Program-made: the position numbers and the translations under genes
Assembly: GCA_900540095.1 (NCBI GenBank)
Contig: UQEO01000104.1
Location: forward strand, 1 to 5,470
Length of the DNA stretch: 5,470 nt
From: an uncultured Collinsella sp.
GTDB lineage: Bacteria; Actinomycetota; Coriobacteriia; Coriobacteriales; Coriobacteriaceae
Reading direction: 5' to 3'
In this document: positions 1 to 3,552 of the stretch, piece after piece
Numbering within the stretch: the stretch's first letter is position 1
How the letters are laid out: every line of letters starts with the position of its first letter
The notes under the pieces: generated by a model
What the model saw: only the letters and a program-made list of their open reading frames with translations
Database searches by the model: none
Told to the model about the DNA's origin: nothing

Positions 1-1173
1 AGCGATCTGCCCGGGGCCAGGGTCTTTGCCCATGAGCTCGCCTGCCAATGCAATGCCGCTCGGCTCGTCGCCGCCCGCAAAGGAGTGCGTGCACCAGCCG
101 GCAAGCGTCGAGGTGTCGTGCGTCGAGGTGTACAGGATCTTGCCCGGCGTGGGATGAATTCCGCAGCGAACGTCGTAGTTGCTAAACTCCAGTACGTCCA
201 TGCCGGGGAAGCCACAGGTCGAAGCCATCGCGCGAACACCAGGCGTCAAATAGCCCAGGTCCTCGGCAATAAAGTTGAGCGGCCCCAGCTCGTCGTAGGC
301 CGTCTGGAACAGGTCCTTGCCCGGGCCAGCCAGCCAGCGACCGTCAGAACAGGCCTTGCCGGCGGGGATGCTAAAGTAGCTGTGGAAACCCAGGAAGTGG
401 TCCAGGCGCACGCGGTCGTAGAGTGCGAACGCACGGCGCAGGCGGTCGAGCCACCAGCGATAGCCATTCTCCTTCATGTGATCCCAGCGGAAGGTGGGGT
501 TGCCCCAGACCTGGCCCTCGGGTGCAAAGTTGTCGGGCGGCGCCCCCGAAATCTCAATCGCCTTGCCGGTGTCGGACAGCCAGAAGTTTTCGGGCTCGCT
601 CCACGCGTCGGCCGAATCGTCCGAGACATACATTGGGATATCGCCGATGACCTCGATGCCCTTCTTGTGTGCATAGTTCATAAGCTCGCACCAGGCAAGG
701 TCAAAGCGATACTGCATGTACGCCTGCAGCTCGGCCTCGTCGTGGAATTGCTTGTCATCGATCAGGTACTCGTTGTAGCGCGCGACATCCGCCGGCCAAT
801 CGTGGCGTGACAGTCCCTCAAAGTGCTTCTTTACCGCCATGTAGACGCAGTACTTCTCGAGCCAGTCGGTGTTGCGATGTTTAAACGCCGTGTACAGCGG
901 GTCGGCATCCTCGCCGCCGCGGGCCTTCCAGGTGACGAAGTCGGCAGCCAGCTCCTCGTGGCCCTCGGGCAGCAGGTCGATATTGCCTGCAAAGGCCGAG
1001 GGGCCGGCGTAGGGGGAGCGGAAGAAGTCCGTGGGATTGACGGGCAGGACCTGCCAGTAACGCATGCCCATGGCGGCCAGGTGGTCGATAAAACGACGCG
1101 TGGGCGCACCGATTGTGCCGGGCTTGCCGTCATCGGTCGGCACCGAGGTGATATGGCACACGACGCCTGCGCC
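1..1173 (-). other. GH77 (MalQ / amylomaltase) module of the fusion protein, C-terminus not in the window
   Basis: About 391 residues of the barrel are visible, from GVVCHITSVP to the window edge. The acceptor and lid region has SDDSADAWSEPENFWLSD and SGAPPDNFAPEGQVWGNPTF, typical of GH77. WRWWLDRLRR precedes the nucleophile strand RVRLDHF. The third catalytic Asp sits in THDTST, where most GH77 enzymes I know read THDND or similar; the His and Asp are kept. Only about ten residues separate the last GH13 beta strand from the first GH77 strand. Confidence 0.92.
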
Positions 1174-3123
1174 ATGATCGAGCGGCTCCTGCAGGCGCTC
1201 CTCGGCATGGTGATAGATGATCGAAGAGCCCAACGGGTACAGGTCGAGCGTAACCGTGCCGTTGTGGATCTCGCACTCGTGGCCGCTGATCACGTCGCTT
1301 GCACATTCGCCGAGCGCCGGGATCGTCACGCAGTGCGAATTGCGCAGGCTGCGGTTGATGATAACCGTCGCGGCCTCGCCGTCTTTGCCCGTGCGGGTGT
1401 AGGCCAAGACGTCGTCGTTGAGCGCGAAGGCCTTGATCTCGCCGTCGACCATAAACGGTAGCGCGCGGCGGACGGCAGACGCGTTCTTAACAATGGCCAG
1501 CGTATCGAAATCGTGGAGCTGGTCCTTGGTCGGCAGGGTGCGGCGGTTGCCCGGATCGGTGAGGCCCTCCAAGCCGTATTCGTCGCCGTAATAAATCGAG
1601 GGCACACCCGGGAAGGTCATCTGCATGAGCGTCGCCAACCAAAAGCGGCTCTTGGCCAGGCCCATGGAGTTATCGTCCAGGCGCCATTTGCTGCGCTCGC
1701 TCTCGGGCAGCTGCGACTCGTCGGGGCCACCGCCGAGTACCGAGATAATGCGCGGGCGGTCGTGGCTCGAAAGCAGATTGAGCGCGCAGGACAATGCCTC
1801 ACGCGGGTAGTTCTCGCGGAGGGGCTCGATGTCCTCGGCAGCCTGATAGGCGTTCTTGTAGGCCATCAAAAAGCCGATGACCATGTCGCGGAAGGGGTAA
1901 TCCATAGCAGAGTCCAGCTCAGAGCCCTGCAGGTAGCGGCGCAAATGGCCATAGCTAATCTTGTTGGAGGCGTCTTCCCAGACCTCGCCGAGCAGCAGCG
2001 CGTCGGGTTTCTCGGCGAGCACGGCCTTTTTGATCTCAGCCAGGAAGTCATCGGAAAGCTCGTCGGCCACGTCCAGACGCCAGCCGTGGGCACCGGCGCG
2101 CAGCCATTTGCGAATCACGCCGTCCTTGCCCAGAAGCTTTTCGCGCACAAGCTCGGAATTCTCGTTGATGGCGGGCATGTTGCCTACGCCCCACCAGCAG
2201 TCATACGAACCGTCCTCATGGAAGTAAAACGCATCGCGCCACGGCGAGTCCTCGCTCTGCCACGCACCGACACCGGGATAGTTGCCATAGCGGTTAAAGT
2301 AGATCGAGTCATCGCCCGTATGGTTGAAGACGCCATCCAGGATGATGGAAATGCCGAGCTTCTCGGCTGCCTCGCACAGCTCCGTAAAGTCCTGCTCGGT
2401 GCCCAGGATCGGGTCGATCTTGGTGTAATCGGCCGTGTCGTAGCGGTGGTTGCTCGCGGCCTCAAAGATCGGGTTGAGGTAGATGGCCGTAAAGCCTAAC
2501 TCGGCAATGCGGGGCAGGTCATTTTGGATACCCTTGAGCGAGCCGCCGTAAAAATCCCAGGTCTTGATGGAGCCGTCTTCGGCACGCTCGTACTCGGGCG
2601 GTTCGTTCCAGTCCTCGACCATGCGGCGCTGGATTCCGTTGCGCGGTTTTTGGACCTCGGCCAGCGTGCGCTCGTGCCAGTTTTCGTCGCGGGCATAGCG
2701 ATCGGGGAAGATCTGGTAGACCATGCCGCGCTCGTACCACTCGGGACGAACTTCGCGGTGCTTGTAAACGGTAATCTGGAACGACGGGACCTCGGCGTAG
2801 TTGTAGGTTACGCCCTCGCCACCGGTGCGGCCTTGTGGCGCACCCAGGCGGACCACGGGCTGGCCCTCGATATTGCAGATAAAGCTGTACCAAATAAGAC
2901 AGGGCTCGGTGCACTCAAGCTCTACGGTAAATATGCCGTCGCCCTCGTGCGTCATGGGATACAGAGACTCACCGATCTCATCGATCCAGGTGCGCAGGGT
3001 GAGCGTCGCCTGGTTGGGGTCGGCATCCTCCAAAATCACCGAGAGCGAAACGGAAGTTCCAGTGGTCACAGCGCCAAACGGAGTACGAAACTGCGGCAGA
3101 CGGCTGTTGTGAATCAATCTCAT
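1..3123 (-). CDS. malQ: Bifunctional GH13 debranching / neopullulanase-type enzyme fused to GH77 4-alpha-glucanotransferase; 3' end outside the window
   Basis: One stop-free frame of 1041 codons runs from ATG at 3123-3121 to position 1. Residues 1 to about 125 form a beta-sandwich-like N-domain, followed by YQIFPDRY (135-142) at the start of the GH13 barrel. GH13 motifs: DGVFNH (263-268), GWRLDVADE with nucleophile Asp351, LLGEVWED with acid/base Glu380, and SSHDRPR with Asp455. A C-terminal beta domain ends near residue 640. GH77 begins near 651 (GVVCHITSVP, RYWQVLPVNP) and shows YDRVRLDHFLGF with nucleophile Asp908, FIAEDLGY with acid/base Glu954, and THDTSTLAGW with Asp1003. Both active sites look intact. 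GH77 moves maltooligosaccharide segments between glucans; the GH13 half should hydrolyse alpha-1,6 and/or alpha-1,4 links. Databases often label this architecture GlgX/4-alpha-glucanotransferase, although the GH13 motifs look more like neopullulanase (GH13_20) than true GlgX (GH13_11). Compared with T. aquaticus amylomaltase about 65 C-terminal residues remain beyond position 1. The start is favoured by the family-like N-terminus MRLIHNSRLP and an in-frame TAA a short way upstream. No strong Shine-Dalgarno is visible. Confidence 0.95.
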   Translation of the reverse strand, partial: MRLIHNSRLPQFRTPFGAVTTGTSVSLSVILEDADPNQATLTLRTWIDEIGESLYPMTHEGDGIFTVELECTEPCLIWYSFICNIEGQPVVRLGAPQGRTGGEGVTYNYAEVPSFQITVYKHREVRPEWYERGMVYQIFPDRYARDENWHERTLAEVQKPRNGIQRRMVEDWNEPPEYERAEDGSIKTWDFYGGSLKGIQNDLPRIAELGFTAIYLNPIFEAASNHRYDTADYTKIDPILGTEQDFTELCEAAEKLGISIILDGVFNHTGDDSIYFNRYGNYPGVGAWQSEDSPWRDAFYFHEDGSYDCWWGVGNMPAINENSELVREKLLGKDGVIRKWLRAGAHGWRLDVADELSDDFLAEIKKAVLAEKPDALLLGEVWEDASNKISYGHLRRYLQGSELDSAMDYPFRDMVIGFLMAYKNAYQAAEDIEPLRENYPREALSCALNLLSSHDRPRIISVLGGGPDESQLPESERSKWRLDDNSMGLAKSRFWLATLMQMTFPGVPSIYYGDEYGLEGLTDPGNRRTLPTKDQLHDFDTLAIVKNASAVRRALPFMVDGEIKAFALNDDVLAYTRTGKDGEAATVIINRSLRNSHCVTIPALGECASDVISGHECEIHNGTVTLDLYPLGSSIIYHHAEERLQEPLDHGAGVVCHITSVPTDDGKPGTIGAPTRRFIDHLAAMGMRYWQVLPVNPTDFFRSPYAGPSAFAGNIDLLPEGHEELAADFVTWKARGGEDADPLYTAFKHRNTDWLEKYCVYMAVKKHFEGLSRHDWPADVARYNEYLIDDKQFHDEAELQAYMQYRFDLAWCELMNYAHKKGIEVIGDIPMYVSDDSADAWSEPENFWLSDTGKAIEISGAPPDNFAPEGQVWGNPTFRWDHMKENGYRWWLDRLRRAFALYDRVRLDHFLGFHSYFSIPAGKACSDGRWLAGPGKDLFQTAYDELGPLNFIAEDLGYLTPGVRAMASTCGFPGMDVLEFSNYDVRCGIHPTPGKILYTSTHDTSTLAGWCTHSFAGGDEPSGIALAGELMGKDPGPGQIA
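1204..3123 (-). other. GH13 module of the fusion protein (residues 1 to about 640)
   Basis: It contains an N-terminal beta domain, a (beta/alpha)8 barrel starting at YQIFPDRY, and a C-terminal beta domain ending near GSSIIYHH. The stretch FYGGSLKGIQNDLPRIAELG and the following YLNPIFEAASNHRYDT are hallmarks of neopullulanase / cyclomaltodextrinase-like GH13 enzymes. Catalytic triad by motif: Asp351, Glu380, Asp455. Linkage preference (alpha-1,6 or alpha-1,4) cannot be read from these motifs alone. Confidence 0.88.
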
Positions 3124-3184
3124 AATACGGTCCAGTTCAATAGAATCACGGCCTGCGGGCCATGGGCTTTACGCACAGGATATA

Positions 3185-3214
3185 AGTATATCTGTTGTAC
3201 ACAGGCTGTATAAA
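3185..3214 (-). promoter_or_regulatory. Sigma-70-like promoter candidate for the GH13-GH77 gene
   Basis: On the minus strand the -10 is TATACT (3190-3185, 5 of 6 matches to consensus) and the -35 is TTTATA (3214-3209, 4 of 6), with an 18-bp spacer. Transcription would start near 3178, leaving a leader of about 55 nt. A small GGCC-TGCG-GGCC stem (3150-3161) sits in that leader. Confidence 0.45.
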
Positions 3215-3219
3215 CAACA
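3193..3219. promoter_or_regulatory. Imperfect dyad TGTTGT...ACAACA over the -35 region
   Basis: TGTTGT at 3193-3198 and ACAACA at 3214-3219 are perfect inverted arms. Partial symmetry continues inward (ACACAG against CTGTAT). It overlaps the -35 candidate and spacer, a position where a bound protein would repress. Confidence 0.3.
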
Positions 3220-3220
3220 T

Positions 3221-3241
3221 CCGTTTACCATCGGCGAACGG
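3221..3241. promoter_or_regulatory. 21-bp dyad, candidate operator
   Basis: CCGTTTACC at 3221-3229 and GGCGAACGG at 3233-3241 pair at 7 of 9 positions about a 3-bp centre. The size and symmetry suit a dimeric regulator such as a LacI-family protein, a class common at alpha-glucan genes. The family assignment is only inference. Confidence 0.35.
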
Positions 3242-3267
3242 TTGTCCTAGAAAATCGTTTTACCATC
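3222..3267 (-). promoter_or_regulatory. Two direct copies of a GATGGTAAA(A)CG box upstream of the promoter
   Basis: On the minus strand GATGGTAAAACG reads from 3267 to 3256 and GATGGTAAACG from 3232 to 3222, in the same orientation and about 35 bp apart. They lie just upstream of the -35 candidate, where activators normally bind. The regulator is unknown; they do not match the MalT box well. Confidence 0.35.
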
Positions 3268-3272
3268 CAAAT

Positions 3273-3282
3273 TATCGCGATA
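3273..3282. promoter_or_regulatory. Perfect 10-bp palindrome TATCGCGATA
   Basis: It lies about 90 bp upstream of the -10 candidate of the GH13-GH77 gene. It could be half of a regulator site or chance; symmetry stops exactly at 10 bp. Confidence 0.25.
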
Positions 3283-3310
3283 TTCGAAAACGCCCAGGCG
3301 GATACTATTT

Positions 3311-3341
3311 GTAGTCAAACAAAAGTACATCGGTTTACTAC
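3311..3341. repeat. Short hairpin sharing one arm with the 132-bp inverted repeat
   Basis: GTAGTCAAAC (3311-3320) pairs with GTTTACTAC (3333-3341) over nine base pairs with one bulged C and a 12-nt loop. The 3333-3341 arm is also part of the left arm of the larger inverted repeat, so the two pairings exclude each other in a single strand. Confidence 0.45.
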
Positions 3342-3462
3342 GACGAATTGAATGATCTCAACCACGGTCAATTTGGTGATATTAAATCCGCAGGTAGAAG
3401 CGTTGCCAATTTCACAGAATACTCTCCGTGGTCGGCCAGAGCTATTTTGTCGTAGTAAACCG
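3331..3462. repeat. 132-bp nested inverted repeat with 14-bp perfect outer arms
   Basis: CGGTTTACTACGAC at 3331-3344 is the exact reverse complement of 3449-3462. Pairing extends inward by one G-T and two A-T pairs. A second perfect 7-bp pair, ACCACGG at 3361-3367 with CCGTGGT at 3426-3432, lies on the same axis with 16 nt on each side between outer and inner arms. It could be a long imperfect hairpin, a decayed MITE-like insertion or paired operators. No target-site duplication is obvious. Confidence 0.65.
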
Positions 3463-3491
3463 GCCCTCTTTTTAATAGAGAAGTTCAACCA

Positions 3492-3524
3492 AGAAGAGGC
3501 CGCCTGGTTGGGGCGCCCTCTTTT
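3492..3524 (-). terminator. Terminator-like hairpin after glgA
   Basis: It starts 29 bp beyond the glgA stop. Arms 3494-3504 and 3512-3522 pair over 10 of 11 positions (one C-C mismatch, 3500/3516) around a 7-nt loop; GC content at the loop end is high. On the minus strand it is preceded by AAAA but followed only by the weakly T-rich CTTCTTGG. On the plus strand it is followed by TTTT, so it may work in both directions or better in the antisense direction. Efficiency is uncertain. Confidence 0.5.
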
Positions 3525-3552
3525 GCGTTGGATTAAGTTTTAATCGTCCAGA

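Larger units (their letters stand above)
3124..3552. other. 429-bp non-coding spacer between glgA and the GH13-GH77 gene
   Basis: It is clearly more AT-rich than the flanking genes. No open frame here has protein-like character or a ribosome binding site. It holds a terminator-like hairpin next to glgA, a nested inverted repeat in the middle, and a promoter candidate with dyads close to the downstream gene. No tRNA or known riboswitch pattern was recognised. Confidence 0.8.

Noticed and set aside
1180..1240. Boundary between two separate genes at the GH13/GH77 junction
   Set aside because: Codon-by-codon reading across the junction shows no stop, no ribosome binding site with a start codon, and the frame stays the same from 3123 to 1.
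85..2499. Plus-strand open frames at 85-810, 823-1461 and 1513-2499
   Set aside because: All are shadows of the minus-strand fusion gene, arising from its strong third-position GC bias; the minus frame carries every conserved motif.
2524..3213. Plus-strand 229-codon open frame opposite the start of the GH13 gene
   Set aside because: It is antisense to clear GH13 coding sequence and continues into the promoter region; no recognisable family.
3331..3462. Insertion sequence or CRISPR repeat
   Set aside because: The interval is too short for a transposase gene, has no clear target-site duplication, and the repeats are inverted and not regularly spaced direct copies.
3352..3543. 63-codon plus-strand open frame in the spacer
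   Set aside because: No ribosome binding site, it crosses the inverted repeat and the terminator hairpin, and it has no protein-like conservation I can recognise.
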